NCBI GenBank assembly: GCA_016710325.1
Contig: JADJXK010000001.1
Coordinates: 992,001 to 1,056,000 of the forward strand
Length of the DNA stretch: 64,000 bases
From: Candidatus Leptofilum proximum
GTDB taxonomy: Bacteria; Chloroflexota; Anaerolineae; Promineifilales; Promineifilaceae
Reading direction: 5' to 3'
A program made the translations under genes and the position numbers. The notes beneath the pieces are model-generated. The model was not told where the DNA came from. It worked only from the letters and a program-made list of their open reading frames with translations, and made no database searches. Shown piece by piece: positions 9,417 to 18,592 of this stretch. Positions within the stretch are counted from its first letter, which is position 1; the number at the start of each line of letters is the position of its first letter.

Positions 9417-10274
9417 TTACGCTTTGTATTCGATGGGTTGGATAACGGCCGTATCAAACTCCCCCACCCGCTCCGGTCCCAATTCGGTCAGGATGGCCTG
9501 GACCTCGGCAGCATTCTGGCGCAGTCTGGCGATGTTGACGCCGCGGCACACCGGCGGCAGCGGATCGAGCCATTGGCGCACCCGCAGCAGCATTTTTATG
9601 GCGCCCCGGTAGTTGCCGCGCTGAATCTGGTAGTAGGCAATGCCCACCTGCAAAATGCCACGATACAGTTCCCGCGCCGGGCTGTCATCGGCCATCCACG
9701 CTTCTTCCAGGGTGTCGTGGCACCGGTAATATTCGCCCCGGTTGAACAGGGCAATGCCTTCTTTGGCCAGCTTGGCCAGCGGCTCGTCGCAGCTGTCGGC
9801 CAGGGCGTCGCGGTCCGGCACGCGGGCGTATTTTTGCAGCAGGTCAGGCATGGCCGAGGTAAAACGCGAACGCCCCACCACCCAGTTGGCCCCCAGACTC
9901 TTGGCCGCCTGCATCGTCTCTTTGTCTTCATGCGGGCCAAACGCCAGGATGGGCAGGCGGCGTGTGGCCGGGGAGGATTTGAGGAGGGGTATCCAGCGCC
10001 GCCAGGGAACCTGGTTGTTGTTGAGATCAAACAACAGCAGGGCAGGCTGCCAGGCGGTGATTTGCTCAAACAGCTTGCCCGTGGTGCCGTGCAGCGATTC
10101 ACCGGGACGCTCGGGCTGGTCGGGTGAGTGGGTAGGGCCGATGGCTGCGGCCGTTTCCACCCACTCCACCTGCCAGCCCAAATGATCCACCACATTTTGA
10201 ATGCGGGGCGTAAACATCAAATCGGCCACAAAGGCCACAATCAACGGGGCATTGGAACGGTTTTTCTCATCCAT
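9417..10274 (-). CDS. Receiver-like / DUF309 domain protein
   Basis: A protein of about 285 residues. The N-terminal ~140 residues look like a degenerate response-regulator receiver fold (alternating hydrophobic strands, LLLFDLNN, LPILAFGPHED), without a convincing phospho-Asp pocket. The C-terminal part contains DUF309, with the helical signature GEYYRCHDTLEEAW and GILQVGIAYYQIQRGNYRGA. The function of DUF309 is not established. The chosen start is the third in-frame ATG (10274), because TACAAT at 10282-10287 lies exactly seven bases upstream, suggesting a leaderless transcript; two ATGs lie 12 and 21 bases further upstream. The pairing of a dead receiver with DUF309 suggests a regulatory scaffold; this is inference. 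Confidence 0.75.
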   Translation of the reverse strand: MDEKNRSNAPLIVAFVADLMFTPRIQNVVDHLGWQVEWVETAAAIGPTHSPDQPERPGESLHGTTGKLFEQITAWQPALLLFDLNNNQVPWRRWIPLLKSSPATRRLPILAFGPHEDKETMQAAKSLGANWVVGRSRFTSAMPDLLQKYARVPDRDALADSCDEPLAKLAKEGIALFNRGEYYRCHDTLEEAWMADDSPARELYRGILQVGIAYYQIQRGNYRGAIKMLLRVRQWLDPLPPVCRGVNIARLRQNAAEVQAILTELGPERVGEFDTAVIQPIEYKA

Positions 10275-10320
10275 AGCTTCCATTGTAGCAAACAACCGCC
10301 AATCGACAGGCCTAAACAGC

Positions 10321-11088
10321 TTAAGGCGGGGGAAACTGCCCGCTGCCGCTCACATTGCCGTTTTCCACGTGGGGAATACCGCTGTCGACCAGCACGTTGC
10401 CTAAGATGTCGGTGACGCGGAAGGTGTACGGACCTTCTCCCATCCCATCGGTTTTTACAAAGTAGTTGTAATCAACACGGGGAACTTCCTGGAAATTGCC
10501 ACTGCCATTGAGGTATTCCAGCTTCAGGATGGGGTTGCGGTGGTTACGAATTTGTACGGCCGTCCACCACTGGTTACTGCCATCTTTGAAGTGATACACA
10601 ATCGGGCCATCCAGCGGCGGGCTGACGAGCTGCCAGCTAATGGGCACGCGCCCCGCCGACAGCGGCGCAATCAGGGCGAACGCCTCCACGCTTAAATCCA
10701 CGTCCCCTTCAGGGCAGCCGGGGCACTGGTCCACAATGCGCACCATCACGCTGCCCTGCGGCCCATCCACCTGAATGTAGGCGCCGCAGATCGCTGAGTT
10801 GTTGTAATCCACGTGGTTCATGGCTGCGACCATCAGGTTTTGCGGCGAGGGATCAAAGAGGCAGTTCCCAGCGCCGGTGGCGCCGTAGTAGGTGCCATCG
10901 CCGGTGTGTACCGGGCCAAAGGGCACCGGCTCGTTGCTCTGGCGAATGACAAAGGGCAGGTACACAAACTGATCGCTGCCGGCGGCAACGGCCGTTACCC
11001 CCACCGCCTTACTTTCAATCCGCAAACCAACAAAACCCAACAATAAAATAAAGAGAAAGATCAGGGAGAATTTGGCAGAAAATTTCAT
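10321..11088 (-). CDS. Secreted expansin-like protein
   Basis: A 255-residue exported protein. After a signal peptide (about residues 1-27) comes a short FVYLPFVIR segment, then a six-stranded double-psi barrel domain (GDGTYYGATGAGNCLFD to VRIVDQCPGCPEGDVDLS), then an Ig-like beta-sandwich. This two-domain order matches bacterial expansins (EXLX1-like: barrel plus CBM63), which loosen cellulose or cell-wall networks without hydrolysis. The Asp in GDVDLS corresponds to the conserved expansin Asp. The ATG at 11088 was chosen because TATAAT at 11095-11100 sits six bases upstream, consistent with a leaderless mRNA, and because longer forms would run into the divergent LysM gene. Confidence 0.82.
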   Translation of the reverse strand: MKFSAKFSLIFLFILLLGFVGLRIESKAVGVTAVAAGSDQFVYLPFVIRQSNEPVPFGPVHTGDGTYYGATGAGNCLFDPSPQNLMVAAMNHVDYNNSAICGAYIQVDGPQGSVMVRIVDQCPGCPEGDVDLSVEAFALIAPLSAGRVPISWQLVSPPLDGPIVYHFKDGSNQWWTAVQIRNHRNPILKLEYLNGSGNFQEVPRVDYNYFVKTDGMGEGPYTFRVTDILGNVLVDSGIPHVENGNVSGSGQFPPP

Positions 11089-11265
11089 GCGCGCATTATA
11101 ACCATCTGGGTCCTGTTTGGAACACCTTCTCATCGTTTGCCAAACACAGATTGTTGCCAGCTTACGGCCGTGCCTGTTAGAATCGCCCGCTTGGCAGGCG
11201 AAAACAGTGTGCCCGGCCAAGAAATTACGATGTTAAAACGAATGTGGAAAGGTGAAAATATTATT

Positions 11266-12378
11266 ATGAAACGAAAAATTTTGCTGCTTTTAGCAGTTAC
11301 CCTGGCCTTCCTGGTGGCCTGTGCTGGAGAAACGCAGACGGTGGAAGTCACCCGGCTGGTTGCCCAAGAAGTAGCGGTGGAAGTGACCCGCGTGGTGAGC
11401 GAGGTCAGTACAGTCGAGGTGCCGGTGGAAGTCACCCGGCTAGTCGAAGTTGAAGTAGTTGCCACCCCTACCCCGGCTGAAGCGGAAGCAACGGCCGTTC
11501 CCGAAGCCACCCTGGAATCCACCGCTGAGCCAACGGCCGAACCCACCGCTGAAAGTAATATCTACGTTGTAGAGTCCGGCGACAATCTCTCCATCATTGC
11601 CACCAAAACCGGAACGGCCGTGGCCGACATCCTGGCCGCCAACAACCTGACCACCAGCACGCTGCTGGCCGTGGGCCAGGAGCTGATCATTCCCGGCTGG
11701 TCAGGCGAAATTGTGGCCGTTGTGCCGCCTGCGGCGGTGGAATCGGCGCCCGCTGCCCCCCCGGTGAGCGATGTAGAGCTGGTGCCGGTTGGTCCCAATC
11801 TGCTGCCCAACCCCTCCTTTGAAGAGGGCTGGTACTTCTTCCAGGGCGTCTCTGAGTGGCAAATCCCCAACGGCTGGCTGCTGGCCGTAGACGAGGGCGC
11901 CAACACGCTGGAAGGCGGTTCGGGCGGCACCTTCCTACGGCCCGAAATCCGTGTGGTGCCCAAAACCGACATTCCCAGCAGCGAACATGCCTTGTTTGTT
12001 TTTGACGGGCAAAACACCATCAAAGCGTTTAAGGGCGGCGCGCCCACCAACTTTGCCATCTTCACCGACGTGACGCTGCAACCAGGTCGCTACCGCCTGA
12101 CGATCAACTTTTTCCCAGACATCGTGGGCAATTACAGCGGTGATACCAAGGTTTGGGCGACGCAGGGGTTGTCTTCGGAAGCGCGGATCATTGTGGACAA
12201 CGGCGGCACAAACTGGACCACCCCACAGCCGGGCAGCAAGGGCACGCTCACCTATGACTTTGTGGTGGAAGAAGCGCGTACGGTGCGTGTGGGCGGGGCT
12301 TTTCGCAGCCGGTTTGTCAACCACAACAACGGCTGGTTCCTAGACGCCTGGTCTTTGCAGGCCTTGGGCACGCCGTAG
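11266..12378 (+). CDS. LysM-domain lipoprotein with VTR-repeat stalk
   Basis: A 370-residue lipoprotein. The signal peptide ends in a lipobox (FLVAC, Cys at about 19). It is followed by a valine-rich stalk of repeated VEVTRxV units (about 25-65), typical of Chloroflexota lipoproteins, and a Pro/Thr/Glu linker. A LysM domain (about 100-145: YVVESGDNLSIIA to LAVGQELIIPG) should bind peptidoglycan or chitin-like glycans. The C-terminal ~190 residues form a carbohydrate-binding-module-like beta-sandwich starting at LLPNPSFEEGW. The start follows GGAAAGG and gives an exact lipoprotein signal, unlike the longer in-frame options. It is likely anchored in the membrane with its domains reaching into the wall. 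Confidence 0.82.
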   Translation: MKRKILLLLAVTLAFLVACAGETQTVEVTRLVAQEVAVEVTRVVSEVSTVEVPVEVTRLVEVEVVATPTPAEAEATAVPEATLESTAEPTAEPTAESNIYVVESGDNLSIIATKTGTAVADILAANNLTTSTLLAVGQELIIPGWSGEIVAVVPPAAVESAPAAPPVSDVELVPVGPNLLPNPSFEEGWYFFQGVSEWQIPNGWLLAVDEGANTLEGGSGGTFLRPEIRVVPKTDIPSSEHALFVFDGQNTIKAFKGGAPTNFAIFTDVTLQPGRYRLTINFFPDIVGNYSGDTKVWATQGLSSEARIIVDNGGTNWTTPQPGSKGTLTYDFVVEEARTVRVGGAFRSRFVNHNNGWFLDAWSLQALGTP

Positions 12379-12443
12379 AAGAGGGACGGCCGTATCCTTC
12401 TAAAAAGGAAAGGTGCACAAACCTATCGGCCAAATAATTGGTT

Positions 12444-12491
12444 CACGCAAAGGCGCAAAGAAAAAATTTATCTCCTTTGCGCCTTTGCGTG
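12444..12491. repeat. Inverted repeat, CGCAAAGGCGCAAAG family
   Basis: Perfect 17-base arms (CACGCAAAGGCGCAAAG and complement) separated by 14 bases, in the gap before the GH31 gene. Related sequence occurs at 61007-61072, and right-arm fragments at 60211-60244. Confidence 0.85.
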
Positions 12492-12597
12492 AGATTCAAT
12501 CACAATTTGTTTGTAGACTGCAAAATGGGCGGGTACCCCCCTCCCCACAAAATCCGCTACAATTCCAGCCCACACTTAAAAACACAAGGAGCAGTGG

Positions 12598-15033
12598 ATG
12601 ACCCAAATTCCTTCCCAGTTTCAGCTTGATTTTCAACCGGTGGCCAACCCGGAAGCCGTCGTGATGGCCGGGACAGCCCGGTTTACCGTGTTAACCTCCC
12701 GCCTGATCCGGCTGGAGTATGACAAAAACGGCCGTTTCCAAGACGCCCCCTCTCAACCCTTCTGGTACCGCAGCCAGCCCGTGCCGGAATTTGAACATGA
12801 AGTGGTAGACGGCCGTCTTACCCTCACCACCGACCATTTGCAGCTGCGCTACCAGATTGGCAAGCCATTTTCCGCCAGGAGCCTGCAAATCACCCTCAAA
12901 GCCAGCGGCACCGTCTGGCGCTTCGGTGACAAAAACTCGCAAAACCTGCGCGGCACCTACCGCACGCTAGACCAGGTCAGCGGCAGCACCCCGCTGGAAC
13001 AAGGGCTGCTCTCCCGCAGCGGCTGGGCCGTGGTGGATGATTCGCACACGCTCATCTTCAACGAAAACGGCTGGCTGGAGCTCCGCCCCAATCCCGACGC
13101 CCTCGATCTCTACTTTTTTGGCTACGGGCAGGAGTACCACGACTGCCTGCGTGACTACTTTGCCCTCACCGGCCCCGTGCCGCTGCTGCCGCGCTGGGCG
13201 CTGGGCAACTGGTGGAGCCGCTATTGGGCCTACACCCAGGACGAGCTCACCGGGCTCATGCAGGATTTTCGCCAGCATGACGTGCCGCTGTCTGTCTGCA
13301 TCATCGACATGGATTGGCACCTGGAGGGGTGGACAGGCTACACCTGGAATCGCGACCTTTTCCCCGAGCCGGAGCAATTCATCACCTGGCTGCATGAACA
13401 AGGCCTCAAAACTGCGCTTAACCTGCACCCCGCCGACGGCGTCGGCCCGCACGAGGCGCAGTACCAGGCCATGGCCCAACGGCTTGGCAAACCCGCTGAC
13501 GGCGAGCCCATTCCCTTCGACATCGCCAGCCCGGACTTTGCCCGCGCCTACTTCGAGCTGCTGCACCATCCCCAGGAGGCCAACGGCATGGATTTCTGGT
13601 GGATGGACTGGCAGCAGGGTGAGGTCAGCGGCCTGCCGGGGCTGGACCCGCTGTGGTGGCTCAATCATTTGCATTTTTATGATTTAGGGCGAGATGAAAC
13701 AAAACGGCCGTTCATCTTCTCGCGCTGGGGGGGCCTGGGCAATCACCGCTATCCCATCGGCTTCTCCGGCGATACCCATGTCGATTGGGACAGCCTCAAC
13801 TTCCAGCCCTACTTCACCGCCACCGCCGCCAACGTCGGCTACAGCTGGTGGAGCCACGACATTGGCGGGCACATGTTTGGCCTGGAAGACTCCGAGCTGT
13901 ATACCCGGTGGGTGCAGTTTGGCGTCTTCAGCCCGATCTTCCGGCTGCACAGCACCAAAATCAAGTTCCACGAGCGCCGTCCCTGGGGTTTTGACGCCGA
14001 GACGTTGGCCGTCACCCGCGAGGCGATGCAGCTGCGCCACGCCCTCATCCCATACTTGTACAGTCTCTCCTGGCTTAACGCCACCCAGCACCAGGCGCTG
14101 ATCCGCCCCATGTATCACGACTATCCCACCCGCGACGAGGCGTACCTCTGCCCGCAGCAGTACACCTTCGGCCCGGACCTCATTGCGGCGCCGCACACCA
14201 CGCCTGCGGACCCGGACACGCAGCTCAGCCGCCAAGTGGTCTGGCTGCCGCCGGGCACCTGGCACCACTTCTTCACCGGCGAACAGTTTGCCGGTGACAG
14301 CTGGCAGGTGCAGTACGGCCGTCTCCAAGACATCCCCCTCTTTGCCAAAGCCGGGGCGATTGTGCCCCTGGGGCCAAAGGTTGGTTGGGGCGGCCTGGGC
14401 AACCCCGAACTGATCGATCTGCACTGCTTTGCCGGGGCGCCGGGCGAATTTACGCTGTACGAGGATGACGGCGAATCGCTGGCCTACCAACAGGGCAGCT
14501 ACGCGCTGACCACCTACCGGCAGGCATGGCAAGATGAAGAGATGGTGGTGACGGTAACGGCCGTATCCGGTATGCCCGGCCACGTACCCAGCAACCGCAA
14601 ATACCGCCTGCATCTGCGCGGCCTCAGCGCCAGCACCAGCCTCACTGCCTGGCTGGATGGCCAGCCGGTCGAGCTGAACGCTACGTATGATGCCGTCACA
14701 GAAAGCTGGCAAACCGCGCCCATCATCGTACCGCCAACGAGTGAGCTGGTGCTGAAGGCGAACGGCCGTACGCTGCGCAATCCACGCAACCGGCTACGGG
14801 AAACTCTCGACAAGCTCCTGCATGCCTTCCGGCTGGCAGTCCTCGTCAAGTCCGCCATCGACTACAATCTTGAGGAAGTCATGGCCGACCCGGACTACCT
14901 GGAAACATGGGAAGCGCAGCTCAAACCGGCCCACAAGCAGGCCCTCCTGGAACTTTTGCAGCAGAAAGGCAGCCACACCCTCCCAGACTTTGCCGGTGGC
15001 CAGGCCATCCAATGGGACAATAAGGAAAAATAA
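12598..15033 (+). CDS. Glycoside hydrolase family 31 (alpha-glucosidase/alpha-xylosidase type)
   Basis: An 811-residue GH31 enzyme. Order: an N-terminal beta-sandwich (about 1-200), the TIM barrel (about 200-540), then beta domains including a DUF5110-like segment (LYEDDGESLAYQQGSY). The putative nucleophile is Asp337 (FWWMDWQQG) and the acid/base Asp392 (GFSGDTHVDW); SHDIGGHMFG further supports the family. There is no signal peptide, so it should act in the cytoplasm on imported alpha-linked sugars; the exact bond cannot be told from sequence. An AAGGAG ribosome site lies eight bases before the ATG. The last ~100 residues are helical and not part of the core fold. No sugar transporter is adjacent. 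Confidence 0.93.
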   Translation: MTQIPSQFQLDFQPVANPEAVVMAGTARFTVLTSRLIRLEYDKNGRFQDAPSQPFWYRSQPVPEFEHEVVDGRLTLTTDHLQLRYQIGKPFSARSLQITLKASGTVWRFGDKNSQNLRGTYRTLDQVSGSTPLEQGLLSRSGWAVVDDSHTLIFNENGWLELRPNPDALDLYFFGYGQEYHDCLRDYFALTGPVPLLPRWALGNWWSRYWAYTQDELTGLMQDFRQHDVPLSVCIIDMDWHLEGWTGYTWNRDLFPEPEQFITWLHEQGLKTALNLHPADGVGPHEAQYQAMAQRLGKPADGEPIPFDIASPDFARAYFELLHHPQEANGMDFWWMDWQQGEVSGLPGLDPLWWLNHLHFYDLGRDETKRPFIFSRWGGLGNHRYPIGFSGDTHVDWDSLNFQPYFTATAANVGYSWWSHDIGGHMFGLEDSELYTRWVQFGVFSPIFRLHSTKIKFHERRPWGFDAETLAVTREAMQLRHALIPYLYSLSWLNATQHQALIRPMYHDYPTRDEAYLCPQQYTFGPDLIAAPHTTPADPDTQLSRQVVWLPPGTWHHFFTGEQFAGDSWQVQYGRLQDIPLFAKAGAIVPLGPKVGWGGLGNPELIDLHCFAGAPGEFTLYEDDGESLAYQQGSYALTTYRQAWQDEEMVVTVTAVSGMPGHVPSNRKYRLHLRGLSASTSLTAWLDGQPVELNATYDAVTESWQTAPIIVPPTSELVLKANGRTLRNPRNRLRETLDKLLHAFRLAVLVKSAIDYNLEEVMADPDYLETWEAQLKPAHKQALLELLQQKGSHTLPDFAGGQAIQWDNKEK

Positions 15034-15081
15034 GTCAACGGCGGAGAAAAATTTCGCTTAAACGTAACCGTTAGTTAGCGT

Positions 15082-15113
15082 CCCGCACGAGGGAGCTGCG
15101 CGTCCCGTGCGGG
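15082..15113. repeat. Small inverted repeat downstream of the GH31 gene
   Basis: Eight-base arms CCCGCACG/CGTGCGGG; first of four hairpins packed in the gap 15034-15313. The word GCGTCCCG is directly repeated within it. Confidence 0.55.
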
Positions 15114-15123
15114 GAAAGGAGGG

Positions 15124-15176
15124 GGGGTTTTTCAGTTTTTCGGGGTCAAAATGACCCCGAAAAACTGAAAAACCCC
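15124..15176. repeat. 25-bp perfect hairpin
   Basis: A perfect inverted repeat with 25-base arms (beginning GGGGTTTTTCAG) and a three-base AAA loop. No T-run follows, so it is not a standard terminator. Arm length and perfection are unusual for this gap. Confidence 0.9.
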
Positions 15177-15185
15177 TAAATCTTC

Positions 15186-15219
15186 GGCAGCGCCAGGCGC
15201 GAAGCGCCGAGGCGCTGCC
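15186..15219. repeat. GC-rich nested inverted repeat
   Basis: Outer arms GGCAGCGCC/GGCGCTGCC enclose a second hairpin (GGCGC-GAA-GCGCC). It lies ten bases after the 25-bp hairpin. Confidence 0.7.
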
Positions 15220-15267
15220 CTCGTTCCAGGTAAAGCTGAACGCTTACCTCACTACCAAAAAGGTAAA

Positions 15268-15307
15268 ACGTGGTACGCGAGTCACTTTCGCGCACCACGT
15301 TTTTTTT
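15268..15307. terminator. Terminator between convergent GH31 and subtilase genes
   Basis: A 13-base stem (ACGTGGTACGCGA with one wobble in the complement), loop GTCACTT, then eight Ts on the plus strand. The minus-strand side is followed by T-rich sequence, so it probably stops both genes. Confidence 0.85.
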
Positions 15308-15313
15308 GGCAAA

Positions 15314-17329
15314 CTACGGCCGATTGAACATCAAGCTGCTATCAACCGGCGCCTGGTTCAAATCTCCTGAACTCGCTGGCGAGAGTACGCCAGCAGCACT
15401 CGCCTGGAAGGACACATCATCAACCAAAACGGCGCTAGACAAAGTACTATCCGTTTCAACCCGAATCTGTAGACTGACTGTCTGGCCCTTATAGGCACTC
15501 AAGTTCACGACGCGTTTAACCCATCCCCCTGTGTTTGTGGATATGCATAGGTCAAATTGATTGACAATCTGGCTTTCATTGATGACGACAAGCTCATAGT
15601 CATAGCCGCAGTCATCTTCCGAAGCGCTCCAGTGCCAATAGGCCAGGTAAGGTGTGGCTGAAGACACCGTGACATACTGCTGCACGTACGAGGTTTCATA
15701 ATTGCCACCACCCAGCCAGGCGAGCCAGCTGCCACCATGAGGTGTTACCGGCGGTGTATTCACGATGATATCCCAGCCGTTGGCCGAATACTCGGTCCAG
15801 CCCGTCGGGCCGCTTTCAAAACCTGGATTTGATAAGGCTTTCGGGTAATTATTCATCACAGCCGGCAAGAAAACGTTAATTCCTAATGGCGCTGTGCTTA
15901 ATGCATTGTAGGCATCCACGATTCCCGAGCCACAGATGCTGGTATTACAGGTGCTGCCGCTGGGAAACGGCCGTGCGGTCACCTGCAAATGGGTCAACAG
16001 TTCCCCTGGGGTCATGCCGGGATTCTGGCCCAGCACCAGGGAAGCTACCCCGGCCACATGCGGCGCGGCCATGCTGGTACCTTGACTGTAGGCAAAACTG
16101 TTGTCGTTTAGAGGCCCCATTGTGCCCCCATCTAAGGTTGAAAGGACACCATTGGAAAGAATCGTCGTGTCTCCACCTGGCGCGGTGACTTCTACTGTAG
16201 AGCCGTAATTACTGTACCAGGCCCGGTTTCCCTGCCGATTGTTTGAGGCGACGGTAATGACCCCGCTGCAGCTGGCCGGAGAGTACCCGCTCGCATCGTC
16301 ACTTGAATTACCTGCGGCTACCACTACGGCCGTTCCAGCAGCCACAATAGCGTTAACGGCGTCTTGCTCAGAAATGGAACAAGCGCCAAGACCACCCAGG
16401 CTCATGTTGATAACGTCGGCCGGGTTGGCGTTGGCAGGAACGCCAGTAACGGACAGACCCGCTGCCCAACGCATGCCATCGACAATATCCGAGGTGTAGC
16501 CACCACACTTGCCCAGCACGCGCACGGGCAAAATTTTAGCATTCCAGTTGACTCCAGCCACGCCAACACCATTATTGCTGGCCGCGCCGATGGTCCCCGC
16601 CACATGGGTGCCATGCCAGGAACTGGCATCAAACTGGGTGGCCCCACATTCACCAACGGAAACCCAGTCGCCTGGATCCGCCGGGTTGTTGTCACGGCCG
16701 TTACCGTCATTAGCTGTAGATATATCGGCAATAAAGTCGTATCCAGCCACGGTGCGCCCGGCCAGGTCGGTGTGGGGGAGGATACCGGTATCGATGACAG
16801 CCACCACCACCGTGCTCAGGCCGGTGGTAATGTTCCACGCCGACGGCAGGTTGAGCCCTTCGGAAGTACCTGGGACATAGTTGTAATGCCATTGGTTGCC
16901 ATACTGCGGATCGTTGGGCGTCAGGAGGGGAGCGGCCACGTGAATCGGCGTGTCGCCGATGGCCTGGCGTATGTAGTCCGGTTCAGCGTAGGCCACACCG
17001 GGCTGGCGCGACAGCTCCGCCGCCAAAACTTCAGCCTCGGCCACAGGCAGGGCGGCGGCCAGCTTGAGCACGTGGGCATCACCAGACATGGCACGCATGT
17101 ACTGCAAGTCGGTTTCGGTTGCCGCACTGAGCTGCTGGATACGGCCGTCAAGCACCGCTTCAGCCATCTTATTCCCGGTGGCTTCTTCGGCAAACTGCAC
17201 AATCATCTGGCTAATCGGCGGACCGGCCGGGGCAGGCTCGGTGCCTTGGGCAGTTAAGCCGCCCTGAACATTCACGACAATAACAGCAAAAGCCAAAAGC
17301 AAGATCCCAAACACATTTTTTTTGAACAT
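15314..17329 (-). CDS. Secreted subtilisin-like serine protease (S8)
   Basis: A 671-residue exported protease. A signal peptide (about 1-28) is followed by an I9-type propeptide (about 38-120), then the S8 catalytic domain with Asp180 (AVIDTGILPHTDL), His239 (SWHGTHVAGT) and Ser419 (SQGTSMAAPHVAG). A VFLPAVM segment marks the domain boundary, and the C-terminal ~160 residues form a jelly-roll/CBM-like domain (NPGFESGPTGW onward). The start was set at the ATG at 17329, with AAGGAG five bases upstream; the GTG two codons earlier overlaps that ribosome site. The role is extracellular protein breakdown, with the C-terminal domain probably binding a surface or glycan. Confidence 0.93.
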   Translation of the reverse strand: MFKKNVFGILLLAFAVIVVNVQGGLTAQGTEPAPAGPPISQMIVQFAEEATGNKMAEAVLDGRIQQLSAATETDLQYMRAMSGDAHVLKLAAALPVAEAEVLAAELSRQPGVAYAEPDYIRQAIGDTPIHVAAPLLTPNDPQYGNQWHYNYVPGTSEGLNLPSAWNITTGLSTVVVAVIDTGILPHTDLAGRTVAGYDFIADISTANDGNGRDNNPADPGDWVSVGECGATQFDASSWHGTHVAGTIGAASNNGVGVAGVNWNAKILPVRVLGKCGGYTSDIVDGMRWAAGLSVTGVPANANPADVINMSLGGLGACSISEQDAVNAIVAAGTAVVVAAGNSSDDASGYSPASCSGVITVASNNRQGNRAWYSNYGSTVEVTAPGGDTTILSNGVLSTLDGGTMGPLNDNSFAYSQGTSMAAPHVAGVASLVLGQNPGMTPGELLTHLQVTARPFPSGSTCNTSICGSGIVDAYNALSTAPLGINVFLPAVMNNYPKALSNPGFESGPTGWTEYSANGWDIIVNTPPVTPHGGSWLAWLGGGNYETSYVQQYVTVSSATPYLAYWHWSASEDDCGYDYELVVINESQIVNQFDLCISTNTGGWVKRVVNLSAYKGQTVSLQIRVETDSTLSSAVLVDDVSFQASAAGVLSPASSGDLNQAPVDSSLMFNRP

Positions 17330-17453
17330 TTTCACTCCTTAAAATTGGAACCCAAAAAAACAGAGAACTGCAAACCAGCACGAGCACTATATCAGAATCG
17401 ATACAACCACACTATAGCTTATGACACACCTTTTCAACCGCGGTTAGTTGCGG

Positions 17454-17481
17454 TTGCTCCACCCTAACGGGCGGCTACAAT
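17454..17481 (+). promoter_or_regulatory. Promoter of queA, leaderless
   Basis: TTGCTC and TACAAT are separated by 16 bases. A start seven bases after the -10 box falls on the ATG at 17488, which is the QueA start predicted by alignment to the known N-terminus. Confidence 0.55.
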
Positions 17482-17487
17482 ATGACG

Positions 17488-18591
17488 ATGCATACTTCTG
17501 ATTTTAACTATTCCCTGCCAACAGAGCTGATCGCCCAACGGCCGTTAGCCCAACGAGATGCCTCCCGCCTGATGGTGCTGGATCGCACCAGCCAATCCAT
17601 CAGCCATCACGCCTTCACCGACGTCCTCCGCTACTTCCAGCCGGGTGATATTTTGGTGGCCAACAACAGCCGCGTTATTCCCGCCCGGCTGTACGGCCGT
17701 AAACCGACCGGCGGCAAGGTGGAAATCCTGCTCCTGAGCCAGCAGGAAAACGGCCGCTGGCAGGCCATGGTCGGCGGCAAGCGGCTGGCCGAAGGCAGCG
17801 AGATTTATCTGCTGGACACAGACGAAAACGAAACAGAACTGGTGGCCACGGTAACGGCCGTTCTCGACGGCCCGCAGCGTGAGCTCAGCTTCAACCAGCC
17901 GCTGGATGGCTGGCTGGACACCATCGGCCACACGCCGCTGCCGCCCTACATCCACGAACGGCTGGACGATGCCGAGCGGTACCAGACCGTCTACAGCCGC
18001 CCGGCAGGCTCGGCGGCGGCGCCCACTGCCGGGCTGCACTTCACCGGCGATCTGCTGCTGGCGCTGCGCGACAAGGGTGTCATTTTTGAGACGGTGACGC
18101 TGCACGTGGGGCTGGATACGTTTAAGCCGGTAGAGGCCGAGCAGGTGGAGGCGCACACCATTCACAGCGAATGGGCCAGCCTGACGCCAGAAAGCGCCAA
18201 ACGGATTAACGAGGCCAAGCTGGCTGGTGGGCGGCTGATTGCCGTGGGCACAACCGCGGTGCGCACGCTGGAAACGGCCGCACTGCGTTCCGCGGGCATC
18301 AACGGCAGCCTGCAAACCATCAGCGCCCGCGATGCCAGCGGCGAGACCAGCAGCTTTTGCCCGTGGAAACCAGTCGCCGCCTTCACCGCACCCACCGACC
18401 TGTTCATTTACCCCGGCTACAAATTCCGCGCCGTGGATGCGATGATCACCAATTTTCACCTGCCCCAATCCAGCCTGCTGATGCTGGTAGCCGCCTTTGC
18501 CGGGCGCGACTTCATGCTGCGGGCGTATGAAACGGCCGTCACCGAACAGTATCGCTTCTTCTCTTTTGGTGATGCAATGCTGATTATGTAG
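17488..18591 (+). CDS. queA: S-adenosylmethionine:tRNA ribosyltransferase-isomerase QueA
   Basis: QueA (367 residues) transfers and rearranges the ribosyl group of SAM onto preQ1-modified tRNA, giving epoxyqueuosine at the wobble position of GUN anticodons. Family hallmarks are the N-terminus TSDFNYSLPTELIAQRP, VANNSRVIPARL, PPYIHERLDDAERYQTVY, AAPTAGLHFT, HVGLDTFKPV and TNFHLPQSSLLMLV. The second in-frame ATG (17488) was chosen, since it aligns with the start of characterised QueA proteins and coincides with the transcription start expected from the TACAAT box at 17476-17481. No other queuosine gene is in the window. Confidence 0.96.
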   Translation: MHTSDFNYSLPTELIAQRPLAQRDASRLMVLDRTSQSISHHAFTDVLRYFQPGDILVANNSRVIPARLYGRKPTGGKVEILLLSQQENGRWQAMVGGKRLAEGSEIYLLDTDENETELVATVTAVLDGPQRELSFNQPLDGWLDTIGHTPLPPYIHERLDDAERYQTVYSRPAGSAAAPTAGLHFTGDLLLALRDKGVIFETVTLHVGLDTFKPVEAEQVEAHTIHSEWASLTPESAKRINEAKLAGGRLIAVGTTAVRTLETAALRSAGINGSLQTISARDASGETSSFCPWKPVAAFTAPTDLFIYPGYKFRAVDAMITNFHLPQSSLLMLVAAFAGRDFMLRAYETAVTEQYRFFSFGDAMLIM

Positions 18592-18592
18592 A

